A program made the translations under genes and the position numbers. Source: DAXETY01 sp051155755 (GTDB lineage Bacteria > Desulfobacterota > Desulfobacteria > Desulfobacterales > SG8-13). Taken from it: a stretch of DNA of 18,236 nucleotides. The notes beneath the pieces are model-generated. The model made no database searches. It was not told the origin of the DNA and was given only the letters and a program-made list of their open reading frames with translations. The stretch lies in contig DAXETY010000158.1 of the NCBI GenBank assembly GCA_051155755.1, forward strand, positions 1-18,236, given 5' to 3'. Positions 1 to 8,052 of the stretch are shown here, one piece after another; the first letter of the stretch is position 1; each line of letters starts with the position of its first letter.

Positions 1-2
1 CC

Positions 3-920
3 GCCGGCCGCCGGCTGCTGGCTCGAACCGACGGTTCAAAACTTTTCATTTACGATGTCGGCGAAGAATTAAAGCGGCTGGCCGTATCCGACCCCCCCGT
101 GCCGGCAAGCATCCTGGCGCTGCAGTGGTGGCAGCCTTCGGCACAGGAGCCCCCGCTGCTGGCGGTCAACGCCTGGTACGACAACCAGGCCACCGCCTAC
201 CTGTATCGTTTCCAGGACAACGCCCTGGAGCTGGTTCAGGACAATATTTCCTATATTCTGGGGTCGTTTGACATCGACGCCGACGGGCGGCCGGAAACCC
301 TGCTCGGACAGCGTTTCGACCGCAAAACCTTTTACAGCCAGTTTGTCAAGCAGCTGCATCTGAGAGACGGCAGCCTGATCGAAGGCAAACCTTCGCTGGA
401 TTTTCCCCGTCAATTTACGGTCCTGGGCAGTGTCGTGACCGACCTCACCGGGGACGGCAAACCGGAAGCGGCATTCGTGCGCAACGGCGTGCTCTGGATC
501 TACAGCGGCACCGAGCGATTGTACGAAACCCCCAAAGAGATGGGCGGCACTCTGGCCTACATTACCTATGAAGTCGACCCGCAGATGAAAGACTTTCAAC
601 TCAACAATGCCTTTTTGGAACTCCCGCCGGTTGCAGCCGACCTGGACGGGGACGGAAGGCCCGAACTGCTGGCGGTGGCTTCGGATCGCCCCTTTGTCGT
701 GGCCCCGGGGCTGGGGCTGCGGGCCTCGAAAATGCAGCTCAACGTGATTGATTTTCGGGAAGGGCGATTTGTCAAAGGGACGCTCGGCGAAATGCTGGAT
801 CTGGCCATTCAGGGGATCGCGGTCACCGACGCCGAGGTGCTGTTTGTCGGCTCGGAGCCGGGCACGCTTCTAAAGAAAGGCAACAGTCACCTGCTGGCTT
901 ATTCGCTGGCCTCACCCTGA
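3..920 (+). CDS. FG-GAP/VCBS-repeat protein, C-terminal part
   Basis: The reading frame is open from the left edge, so this is the C-terminal ~305 residues of a longer protein; the GTG at 99 is internal and is not a credible start. Three Asp-rich calcium-loop motifs typical of FG-GAP/VCBS beta-propeller blades are visible: DIDADGRPE (near base 270), DLTGDGKPE (near 440) and DLDGDGRPE (near 640). Each is followed by a hydrophobic strand, which supports a blade-by-blade propeller fold. Such domains usually sit outside the cytoplasm and mediate ligand or protein contacts. No signal peptide can be seen because the N-terminus is missing. The protein ends normally with TGA at 918-920, about 25 bases before a cytochrome remnant. 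Its specific role is not recognisable; the fold call is fairly secure. Confidence 0.75.
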   Translation, partial: AGRRLLARTDGSKLFIYDVGEELKRLAVSDPPVPASILALQWWQPSAQEPPLLAVNAWYDNQATAYLYRFQDNALELVQDNISYILGSFDIDADGRPETLLGQRFDRKTFYSQFVKQLHLRDGSLIEGKPSLDFPRQFTVLGSVVTDLTGDGKPEAAFVRNGVLWIYSGTERLYETPKEMGGTLAYITYEVDPQMKDFQLNNAFLELPPVAADLDGDGRPELLAVASDRPFVVAPGLGLRASKMQLNVIDFREGRFVKGTLGEMLDLAIQGIAVTDAEVLFVGSEPGTLLKKGNSHLLAYSLASP

Positions 921-946
921 TTTGCATCGATTTACAGCAGCACTTT

Positions 947-1084
947 TCAAGCGTCCATCCGGCCGGCGACCTGGCCTGGAAGATCGCGGAAGGACGTGGA
1001 CCCATGCCGGGATGGAAGGACCGGTTCAGCGACACTGAAATCTGGCACCTCGTAAATTTTATCCAGAGTCTCGGTGGGCAGTGA
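947..1084 (+). pseudogene. c-type cytochrome C-terminal remnant
   Basis: Reading the frame that ends at TGA 1082-1084 gives about 45 residues resembling the end of a class I cytochrome c domain: a HPAGDLAWKI segment, then GRGPMPGWKDRFSD, then EIWHLVNFIQSLGGQ. The Met of the MPGWKD segment would be the distal haem ligand, and the terminal helix with W and L-V-N-F-I is typical. No CxxCH haem-attachment motif and no start codon with a ribosome site lie upstream; the frame runs back into the propeller gene. I infer a 5'-truncated, non-functional gene remnant. The alternative, a real cytochrome joined by a frameshift to the upstream gene, is disfavoured because no CxxCH is seen in the other frames just upstream. 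Confidence 0.6.
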
Positions 1085-1238
1085 AAAGACCACGTCCGCG
1101 GGCAGACCGGAGATTAAGCGCTTTTTCTGTCTGAATATTCGGTGCCGAATCGTCTTTTAACCCCCATTTCGTTCTTTCTTCCTCACACCATTCCGGCTCG
1201 ACCGAACGACTGCCTTCATTGTTGCCGATCGGCAGCTG

Positions 1239-1285
1239 GGTTATTTTTATCCGGTTGCCGCCACCCAGGTGAGTAGAAAATAACC
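1239..1285. repeat. inverted repeat upstream of efflux operon
   Basis: Perfect 9-bp inverted repeat GGTTATTTT (1239-1247) and AAAATAACC (1277-1285) with a 29-nt spacer, about 100 bases upstream of the outer membrane channel gene. The loop is too long and no T-run follows, so it is not an intrinsic terminator. It could be a pair of half-sites for a regulator; this is inference only. Confidence 0.35.
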
Positions 1286-1337
1286 AGTCTGTCTTTGAAA
1301 AAGCTGCCTGCCGCGCGGTTTTTGGGCATTGCCGGCC

Positions 1338-1353
1338 CGGCATGGTTTTTGTA
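1338..1353 (+). promoter_or_regulatory. candidate sigma-54-type promoter
   Basis: The 16-base stretch CGGCATGGTTTTTGTA resembles the sigma-54 pattern TGGCACG-N4-TTGCA: GGCA, the following G, TTG and the final A match at the right spacing, but the -12 GC is GT here. Transcription would start near 1364, just ahead of the strong ribosome site at 1367-1375 (AGGAGGAGG). No enhancer-binding regulator lies in the window. Treat as a candidate. Confidence 0.27.
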
Positions 1354-1381
1354 GGTACCACAATGTAGGAGGAGGCTTGGC

Positions 1382-2719
1382 ATGAAATCATTGGTTTGGA
1401 TACTTGCAGGAGTGTCGATCCTGGCGGCTGCCGCCGGGTCTGCGCGGGCCGAATCGCCCATATGGGCACCACCGACGCTGAAAGCCCTCATCGACGAGGG
1501 ATTAAGTCAGAACCGGGAGATACAGAGCCAGGCGGTTCGCGTCGAAAGCCTGCAGGCCGAGATCGATTTTGCCGGGTCTCTGGAGGATCCCATGCTGGGG
1601 TTCGGCGTGCTGAATCTGCCGACCGACACCTTCGATTTCGACCAGGAGCCGATGACCCAGAAACAGGTCTCCATTTCCCAGAAGTTCCCCTGGTTCGGCA
1701 AGCTGGACCTGCGTTCCCAGCGCGCGGCGCTGCTGGCCATTCGCGCCAATGCTCTGCTGAACGAACAAAAGTTGTTTCTTGCGCAGCAGATTGCCGATGC
1801 TTACTACCAGATTGGGTTTGTGGAACACAGCTTGCGCATTAACGATCGTCTGTCGGAAACCATCAGCCGGCTGCTCGGAGAAGCCGAAACCCGCTATGCC
1901 ACCGGCAAAGGCCTGCAACAGGACGTGTTGCAGGCGCAGGTGGAACTGAGCATGCTGGTAGACGAGCGGATCACGCTGGAGCGCCGGCGCCGGAGTCTGG
2001 AGGATCGGATTCTGGCACTGCTGAATCGGGATACTCAGCAGCGGATATCCGAGGCGACAACCCCTCCCGAACCCGGCTTCGAATTGGAACTGGAACCGCT
2101 GCGCGGGATTGCGCTGAACCGGAATCCGGCCCTGCAGATACGGCAGGCGGAAATCGACATTACCGAAACCGATATCGAACTGGCACGCAAGGCTTACTGG
2201 CCCGATATGGACGTTCGCCTGGCGTACGGGCAGCGGGACGAGGATTTCACCGGCCGTGATCTGCCCGACTTTTTTTCGGCCCAGGTCGTTATCAACCTGC
2301 CGGTCTGGCAGAAGACCCGTCAGGACAGCCGCCTGAAATCTTCTCTGAAAAATCGCCTGGCTGCAGAAAAATCCTATCGCAACCTGACCGAAAGCCTCCC
2401 CCACCAGGTGGATGCCCTGGTCAATGAAATCACGCGGCTGAAACGCAATTACAGCCTTTACGGACAGGCGCTGATCCTGCAGGCCGAACACTGGGCCCAA
2501 TCGGCCCTGGTGGCATACGAGGTCGGCAAATTGGCGTTTGACTCCATGATTTCCGCCCAGATTCGACTGTTGCGGTTTCACCTGCAAAAGGAAGACTATT
2601 TATTTCAAATTTACCGCAAGCGAGCCGAGCTCGAGGCTTTGCTGGGCGGGCCGCTGCCGGCGGTTGTATCCGGCGGTGTTGAGCCCACGGCCAAGGAACC
2701 AGAAAAATTAAATCGATGA
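1382..2719 (+). CDS. TolC-family outer membrane efflux channel (CusC-like)
   Basis: 445 residues, a normal length for the outer membrane factor of a tripartite metal pump. A clear Sec signal peptide spans residues 1-23, with cleavage after A-R-A. There is no lipobox cysteine, so unlike E. coli CusC it is probably not a lipoprotein. The body has the long, Gln/Leu/Ala-rich helical stretches of the outer membrane efflux protein (OEP) family, including the conserved segment SISQKFPWFGKLDLRSQRA typical of metal-efflux channels. The start ATG follows AGGAGGAGG with a 6-base spacer. Its stop overlaps the adaptor start (ATGA at 2716-2719), showing translational coupling. It would form the trimeric exit duct through the outer membrane for the CusBA-like pump encoded next. 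Family assignment is firm; Cu/Ag specificity comes from the partners. Confidence 0.9.
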   Translation: MKSLVWILAGVSILAAAAGSARAESPIWAPPTLKALIDEGLSQNREIQSQAVRVESLQAEIDFAGSLEDPMLGFGVLNLPTDTFDFDQEPMTQKQVSISQKFPWFGKLDLRSQRAALLAIRANALLNEQKLFLAQQIADAYYQIGFVEHSLRINDRLSETISRLLGEAETRYATGKGLQQDVLQAQVELSMLVDERITLERRRRSLEDRILALLNRDTQQRISEATTPPEPGFELELEPLRGIALNRNPALQIRQAEIDITETDIELARKAYWPDMDVRLAYGQRDEDFTGRDLPDFFSAQVVINLPVWQKTRQDSRLKSSLKNRLAAEKSYRNLTESLPHQVDALVNEITRLKRNYSLYGQALILQAEHWAQSALVAYEVGKLAFDSMISAQIRLLRFHLQKEDYLFQIYRKRAELEALLGGPLPAVVSGGVEPTAKEPEKLNR

Positions 2720-4167
2720 AAACACGCCATGGAAATGTATGGTTAATTCTGATCGGTCTCATCCTCGGGGTCGGTCTGGTGTTCCTGGGCCGCTTTCTCT
2801 GGGTACCTTCGGAATCCGGCCCCGAAACCGACAAAGGATCGGTCCTGGCCCAGGAAAGCGGCCAAGAACCCGGCGCCGGTTCCATCGATCCCAAAACCGG
2901 CAAGAAGATCAAATACTGGGTGGCCCCCATGGATCCGACCTACATTCGGGACAAGCCGGGCAAATCTCCCATGGGCATGGACCTGGTGCCGGTTTACGAA
3001 GAAGAAGGTGGCGAAAAAGAGCCGACTTCCACCATTCGCATCGATCCGGTGACCATTCAGAACATGGGAGTGCGCTTAGGGCAGGTCGAGCGCCGACCGC
3101 TGACCAAAACCATCCGAACGGTGGGTTTTGTCACCTACGACGAGCGCAGCATCTACACGGTCAATACCAAATTCGACGGCTGGATCGAAAAAATCCATGT
3201 GAACTTCGAAGGCGAGTCCGTGCGCAGCGGCCAGCCCCTGTTTGAAATCTACAGCCCGGACCTGGTTACGGCCCAGGAAGAGTTTCTGCTGGCACGGCGA
3301 CAGTTTATGACCGCTCGGGACAGCGAATACGCCATGGTGCGGCAGGGCGCCCGCCGCCTGTATGAAGCATCCCGCAAGCGACTGCAGTACTGGGACCTGA
3401 CCGACAAGCAGATCGACCGCATCGAGCAGACCGGGGAGGTGCGCAAAACCTTGACGGTGTATTCGCCGGCCTCCGGGGTGGTCACCAAAAAGAACGCCTT
3501 TGCCGGTCACTATGTCAAGGCCGGCGAACATCAATATGAAATTGCCGACCTGTCCATCGTTTGGGTGGACGTGGATGTCTATGAATTCGAGCTTCCCTGG
3601 GTGCGCGAGGGAATGCCGGCCGAAATGGAGCTGTCCTATCTGCCCGGCAGACGGTTTACGGGCAAGGTGCTCTACATTTATCCCTTTCTGGATACCGATA
3701 CGCGCACGGCCAAGCTGCGCCTGCAGTTTTCCAATCCGCAGCGCGAACTGAAACCGGGCATGTATGCCACGGTTTATCTGGAATCGAAGGTGGCCGAAAA
3801 TGCGCTGGTCGTTCCCCAGGAGGCCGTCATTCACAGCGGGATCCGCGATATCGTGTTCGTGGCCCTGGGCAAGGGCCGTTTTCAGCCGCGTGAGGTGCAG
3901 CTGGGGGTGGAAGGCAGCCGGGACGATTACCAGGTGCTCGGCGGGGTTGAAGAGGGCGAGCGAATCGTGGTGTCGGCCCAGTTTCTGCTGGATTCGGAAA
4001 GCCGGCTGCGTGAGGCCATCCAGAAGATGATGGAGGTGCGTTCGGGCGCGGCTGCATCCGCAGCGCAGCCGGAAGATGAACTTGACATGAGCGGAATGAC
4101 AATGGAGTCCGATGAACTGGATATGAGCGGAATGACCATGGACGAAGAACCGCAGCCCGCGGAATAG
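2716..4167 (+). CDS. cusB: CusB-like periplasmic adaptor of heavy-metal RND pump
   Basis: 483-residue membrane-fusion protein that would link the inner membrane pump to the outer membrane channel. An N-terminal membrane anchor covers residues 8-29. A heavy-metal-binding module follows at about 66-94, with the pattern YWVAPMDP-x9-GKSPMGMDLVPVY; Met72, Met86 and Met88 are kept and no cysteines are present, as in many CusB-like proteins. Next come the barrel-sandwich (IYTVNTKFDGWIEKIHV), a helical hairpin (about 185-245), a beta-barrel and a membrane-proximal domain. The tail is unusual: a 12-residue Met-rich unit (DELDMSGMTM plus two residues) is present twice in tandem at 454-477. The gene overlaps its upstream neighbour by four bases and ends 18 bases before the pump gene. 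Function in Cu(I)/Ag(I) export is inferred from the metal module and the pump. Confidence 0.92.
   Translation: MKTRHGNVWLILIGLILGVGLVFLGRFLWVPSESGPETDKGSVLAQESGQEPGAGSIDPKTGKKIKYWVAPMDPTYIRDKPGKSPMGMDLVPVYEEEGGEKEPTSTIRIDPVTIQNMGVRLGQVERRPLTKTIRTVGFVTYDERSIYTVNTKFDGWIEKIHVNFEGESVRSGQPLFEIYSPDLVTAQEEFLLARRQFMTARDSEYAMVRQGARRLYEASRKRLQYWDLTDKQIDRIEQTGEVRKTLTVYSPASGVVTKKNAFAGHYVKAGEHQYEIADLSIVWVDVDVYEFELPWVREGMPAEMELSYLPGRRFTGKVLYIYPFLDTDTRTAKLRLQFSNPQRELKPGMYATVYLESKVAENALVVPQEAVIHSGIRDIVFVALGKGRFQPREVQLGVEGSRDDYQVLGGVEEGERIVVSAQFLLDSESRLREAIQKMMEVRSGAAASAAQPEDELDMSGMTMESDELDMSGMTMDEEPQPAE
4075..4146 (+). repeat. 36-bp tandem duplication encoding Met-rich motif
   Basis: Two adjacent 36-base units (4075-4110 and 4111-4146) in the adaptor gene differ at only a few positions, and those in the DELDMSGMTM core are silent. 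Each encodes DELDMSGMTM followed by two variable residues, giving three Met per unit. The unit is in frame, so copy number changes would lengthen or shorten the tail without breaking the gene. Confidence 0.9.
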
Positions 4168-4185
4168 CCGCTCCCTTGTGCACTT

Positions 4186-7100
4186 ATGATTGCCAACATC
4201 ATCGATTTTTCCCTTCGAAACAAATTCCTGGTCCTGCTGGGGACCCTGTTCGTCATCGGTGCCGGAATCCATGCCATGCTGCGCACCCCGCTGGACGCCA
4301 TCCCGGATCTTTCCGACGTCCAGGTCATCATTTTCACTGAATACACCGGCCAGGCGCCCCAGGTGGTGGAAGACCAGGTTACCTATCCGCTGACCACCGC
4401 CATGCTGGCGGTGCCCTATGCCAAGGTGGTGCGGGGGTATTCGTTTTTCGGCCTGTCATTTGTCTACATTATTTTCGAAGACGGCACCGACCTGTACTGG
4501 GCTCGCAGCCGCGTGCTCGAGTACCTGAATTACGTGTCCGGCCGCCTGCCGGCCGGAGTGACGCCCTCTCTGGGGCCGGATGCCACCGGCGTGGGCTGGG
4601 TCTATCAGTACATTCTGCAAAGCGATCGTCACGATCTGGCCCAATTACGGTCCATCCAGGACTGGTTTCTGCGCTATGAACTGGCCAGCGTGCCCGGGGT
4701 GGCAGAAGTGGCTTCCATCGGCGGCTTCGTCCAGCAGTACCAGGTCACCGTGGACCCCAACCGGCTGGTGGCCTACGACATCCCGCTGCAGAAGATCATA
4801 ACGGCCATTCGGCGCAGCAACCGCGATGTGGGCGGCCGGGTGGTGGAAATGGCCGAAACCGAGTTCATGGTAAGAGGTCTGGGCTACATCCAGGACAAGG
4901 CCGACATCGAAAGCATCCCACTGGGCGTGGACCCCCGCGGCACCCCGATACTGCTGCGCAACGTAGCCCACGTGTCGCTGGGTCCGGAACTGCGGCGGGG
5001 CATCGCCGAATTCAACGGCCGCGGGGAAGTGGTGGGCGGCATCATCGTGATGCGCTACGGCGAGAACGCCCTGCAGGTCATCGAGAACGTGAAAACCCGT
5101 CTCGAGGAGCTCCAATCCGGGCTACCCGAGGGGATCACCATTGAGACCGTCTACGACCGCTCCGGTTTGATCCTGCGGGCGATCGACAATCTGAAACGCA
5201 CCCTGATCGAAGAAAGCCTGATCGTGGCGTTGGTGTGCATCGTGTTTCTGTTTCACTTCCGCAGTGCGTTGGTGGGCATTTTCACCCTGCCGGTGGGCGT
5301 TTTGATCAGCTTTATCATCATGGAAAGGCAGGGGATCAACGCCAACATCATGAGCCTGGGGGGGATTGCGATTGCCATCGGGGCCATGGTGGACGCAGCC
5401 ATCGTGATGATCGAAAACGTGCACAAGCACATCGAAAAAGAAGGCGATCAAAAATCGCACTGGCAGCTGGTGGCCGACGCCTCCAAAGAGGTCGGCCCGG
5501 CCCTGTTTTTTTCGCTGCTGATCATCGCCGTCAGCTTCTTGCCGGTCTTTACCCTGGAAGCCCAGGAAGGCCGGCTGTTTCGGCCGCTGGCCTACACGAA
5601 GACCTATGCCATGATCGGCGCGGCGCTGCTGGCCATCACCGTGGTGCCGGTACTGATGGGCTATTTGATCCGCGGCAAAATCCGCCCGGAGCACAAAAAT
5701 CCGCTCAACCGTTTTCTGATCTGGATCTACCACCCGGTGATCAAGCTGGTGCTGAAAGCCAAAATTCTGGTGGTGGTGCTCGCGGCGGCGGTGCTGGCGA
5801 TAAGCTACATCCCCTGGAGGAATATCGGATCGGAGTTCATGCCGCCGCTCAACGAGGGGGACCTGCTCTACATGCCCACCACCCTGCCGGGCATCTCGAT
5901 TACCAAAGCGCGCGAACTGCTGCAGCAGACCGACCGGATCATCGCCTCGTTTCCCGAAGTGGAAAAAGTTTTCGGCAAAGTCGGCCGGGCCGACACGGCC
6001 ACCGACCCCGCCCCGCTGTCGATGATCGAAACCACCATCACGCTCAAACCCGAATCCGAGTGGCGGGCGGGCATGACCATCGACAAGCTGGTCGAAGAAC
6101 TCGACAACGCCATTCAGTTTCCGGGACTGACCAACGCCTGGACCATGCCGATCAAAACCCGCATCGACATGCTCTCCACCGGCATCAAGACGCCGGTGGG
6201 CATCAAGCTGATGGGCGAGAACCTGGCGCTGCTCAGTGATATCGGCGAGCAGGTGGAAGCCGTGCTGCGGGAGGTGCCCGGTACGGCCAGCGTTTATTCG
6301 GAGCGCGTCACCGGGGGCAATTTTCTCGACTACCGGATCGATCGCGAAGCGGCAGCTCGCTACGGACTCACCGTGGGCGATGTGCAGGACATCATCATGT
6401 CGGCGGTGGGCGGGATGAACGTAACCCAGACCGTCGAGGGGCTGGAGCGCTACCCGGTGAATCTGCGGTACGGCTCGGAGCTGCGCGACACCCTGGACAA
6501 GCTCAAACGCATCCTGGTGCCCACACCCACCGGGGCCCAGGTGCCCATCGTCCAGCTGGCCGACATCCGCATCGTCAAAGGCCCTCCGGCCATCAAGAGC
6601 GAAAACTCCCGCAGCAGTGCCTGGGTGTTCGTGGACATCGAAGACGTCGATGTGGGCACCTACGTCAAGCGCGCCCAGCAGGCTGTAAATGAACGCGTCG
6701 AGCTGCCGGCCGGCTACAGCATGGTCTGGAGCGGTCAGTACGAGTACATGGTGCGAGCCCAGAAACGGCTGATGATCGTGGTGCCCATGACGCTGCTGAT
6801 CATTTTCCTGCTGCTGTACTTCAACTTCAAAAACATCTCCGAGAGCCTGATCGTGATGCTCAGCGTGCCGTTCGCCCTGACCGGCGGGCTGTGGCTGATG
6901 TATCTGCTCGATTACAACATGAGCGTGGCGGTCTGGGTGGGGTTCATCGCCCTGGCCGGGGTTGCGGCCGAAACCGGGGTGGTGATGCTGATTTATCTGG
7001 ATCTGTCCTATCGGAAGTTCAAAGAACGCTATGGGGAAAGTTTCAACCGCCGGCACCTCTACGAGGCGATCGAAGAAGGGGCCGTGCTGCGGGTGCGGCC

Positions 7101-7344
7101 CAAGATGATGACAGTCACGACCATTATGGCCGGACTGATGCCCATCATGTGGAGCCACGGCACCGGTTCGGAGGTGATGAAGCGCATTGCCACCCCGATG
7201 GTCGGGGGCATGGTCAGCGCCACGATCCTGACCCTGGTGGTGGGGCCGGTCATTTACGGGCTCTGGAAGGGCTGGCGCCTGCCCGAAGGCCCGGCCGAGA
7301 ATTCGGAGAAAGCGGATGAAAACGGTTCCCAGGAACCGTCCTAA
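4186..7344 (+). CDS. cusA: CusA-like Cu(I)/Ag(I) efflux RND pump
   Basis: 1052-residue inner membrane proton-driven pump of the heavy-metal efflux RND family, normal length. The first membrane helix is near residues 10-30, and the large periplasmic domains and second helix bundle follow the usual order. Specificity can be read from the sequence: Met563 (LLYMPTTLPG), Met613 (PLSMIETT) and Met662 (IDMLSTGIKTP) have spacings of 50 and 49, the same as E. coli CusA Met573, Met623 and Met672, the periplasmic metal site. The fourth-helix motif GAMVDAAIVMIEN (399-411, Asp403) is the monovalent-metal version, unlike the CzcA type. Glu929 (VAAETGVVM) and Lys973 (RPKMMTVTT) fit the proton-relay positions. 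The ATG has no clear ribosome site, 18 bases after the adaptor stop, so coupling to it is likely. Confidence 0.96.
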   Translation: MIANIIDFSLRNKFLVLLGTLFVIGAGIHAMLRTPLDAIPDLSDVQVIIFTEYTGQAPQVVEDQVTYPLTTAMLAVPYAKVVRGYSFFGLSFVYIIFEDGTDLYWARSRVLEYLNYVSGRLPAGVTPSLGPDATGVGWVYQYILQSDRHDLAQLRSIQDWFLRYELASVPGVAEVASIGGFVQQYQVTVDPNRLVAYDIPLQKIITAIRRSNRDVGGRVVEMAETEFMVRGLGYIQDKADIESIPLGVDPRGTPILLRNVAHVSLGPELRRGIAEFNGRGEVVGGIIVMRYGENALQVIENVKTRLEELQSGLPEGITIETVYDRSGLILRAIDNLKRTLIEESLIVALVCIVFLFHFRSALVGIFTLPVGVLISFIIMERQGINANIMSLGGIAIAIGAMVDAAIVMIENVHKHIEKEGDQKSHWQLVADASKEVGPALFFSLLIIAVSFLPVFTLEAQEGRLFRPLAYTKTYAMIGAALLAITVVPVLMGYLIRGKIRPEHKNPLNRFLIWIYHPVIKLVLKAKILVVVLAAAVLAISYIPWRNIGSEFMPPLNEGDLLYMPTTLPGISITKARELLQQTDRIIASFPEVEKVFGKVGRADTATDPAPLSMIETTITLKPESEWRAGMTIDKLVEELDNAIQFPGLTNAWTMPIKTRIDMLSTGIKTPVGIKLMGENLALLSDIGEQVEAVLREVPGTASVYSERVTGGNFLDYRIDREAAARYGLTVGDVQDIIMSAVGGMNVTQTVEGLERYPVNLRYGSELRDTLDKLKRILVPTPTGAQVPIVQLADIRIVKGPPAIKSENSRSSAWVFVDIEDVDVGTYVKRAQQAVNERVELPAGYSMVWSGQYEYMVRAQKRLMIVVPMTLLIIFLLLYFNFKNISESLIVMLSVPFALTGGLWLMYLLDYNMSVAVWVGFIALAGVAAETGVVMLIYLDLSYRKFKERYGESFNRRHLYEAIEEGAVLRVRPKMMTVTTIMAGLMPIMWSHGTGSEVMKRIATPMVGGMVSATILTLVVGPVIYGLWKGWRLPEGPAENSEKADENGSQEPS

Positions 7345-7368
7345 ATAAAAACACAACGGAGGAAAACC

Positions 7369-7839
7369 ATGAAAACCTGGCATCATTGGATCATCGCAAG
7401 CTTCCTGCTGGCGCTGGGAGCAATGTTTCCGACAATCGACGCACACTCCCAGAGCAGTCATGGTCAACACGGCGACATGCAGCACCAGGCACCGTCGGGC
7501 ACTTTCGAGCATCGCGAAACCGTGGAAGACATTCGCACCGAGTTTCAGGTTATGAGCCTGGCCTCCATGAACATGACCGACCCCGGCGGGGCGACCCACC
7601 ATGTCATGGTTCGTTTCCTGGAACAGAAAAACGATGAACCGATCGCCGACGCAATCGGCAAGGTCAAAGTGATCGCCCCGGACGGCCGGGAGCAGGTGGA
7701 GACGCTGCAGAATTACAACGGCACGTTTGCCGCCAACTTCAAGATCGAGCAAACCGGAAAGTACGGGGTTATCTGCCTGTTCAAGGCCAAAGGCAAACAG
7801 CACGTGGTCAAGTTCTGGTATCCGCACGGGGAATCCTGA
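7369..7839 (+). CDS. small exported His/Met-rich protein of the efflux operon
   Basis: 156 residues with a Sec signal peptide (about 1-25, hydrophobic core WIIASFLLALGAMF). The mature N-terminus is His/Met-rich (H26, H31, H34, M37, H39), followed by a Met cluster (M62, M67, M69) and H77-H78-M80. The remainder looks like a small immunoglobulin-like beta domain of the YtkA/FixH kind: a strand with HHVMVRFLEQK, KVKVIAPDGREQ, then GTFAANFKIEQTGKYGVICLF and a final KFWYPHG. It has a good ribosome site (CGGAGG) and starts 24 bases after the pump gene, so it is the last gene of the operon. A periplasmic metal-binding or chaperone role, taking the place of CusF, is inferred from composition and position. 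It does not resemble CusF in sequence, and the exact family is uncertain. Confidence 0.8.
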   Translation: MKTWHHWIIASFLLALGAMFPTIDAHSQSSHGQHGDMQHQAPSGTFEHRETVEDIRTEFQVMSLASMNMTDPGGATHHVMVRFLEQKNDEPIADAIGKVKVIAPDGREQVETLQNYNGTFAANFKIEQTGKYGVICLFKAKGKQHVVKFWYPHGES

Positions 7840-7859
7840 ACCGGTGATAGTCGAGTGCG

Positions 7860-7919
7860 ACCGCGCAAGCACATGGCTCGGTGGGCCGGCGTTCGAGGTC
7901 GCCGGTCGTGGTGCGCGGT
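7860..7919. other. nested inverted repeats between operon and phosphatase
   Basis: An outer 7-bp inverted repeat, ACCGCGC (7860-7866) with GCGCGGT (7913-7919), encloses an inner 6-bp hairpin, CCGGCG (7886-7891) with CGCCGG (7900-7905) and an 8-nt loop. No T-run follows, so it is not a standard terminator. It could slow or partly end transcription leaving the efflux operon, or be chance structure in GC-rich DNA. Confidence 0.35.
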
Positions 7920-8031
7920 TTGCCGGCTCTGAGCGGACCACCTTTTTAAAGGCTGCGTCGGATCGAAGGTACGGTATCCGAAGCGGCCGGCCAACGTACC
8001 GGGTGGTTTGCGCTTGGCGGAAATTCTCAGC

Positions 8032-8039
8032 AGGGGAAG
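8032..8039 (+). promoter_or_regulatory. ribosome binding site deciding the phosphatase start
   Basis: AGGGGAAG lies 13 bases ahead of the ATG at 8053. The in-frame TTG at 8008 has no comparable site and would only add 15 non-conserved residues before the membrane anchor, so 8053 is preferred. Confidence 0.5.
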
Positions 8040-8052
8040 TTTCACAGACGCC

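Noticed and set aside
99..920. Complete propeller gene starting at GTG 99
   Set aside because: The frame is open to the left edge with propeller-like sequence, so the gene starts outside the window.
1085..1381. CueR or CusR type operator upstream of the efflux operon
   Set aside because: No match to the known dyads of either regulator was seen in this gap.
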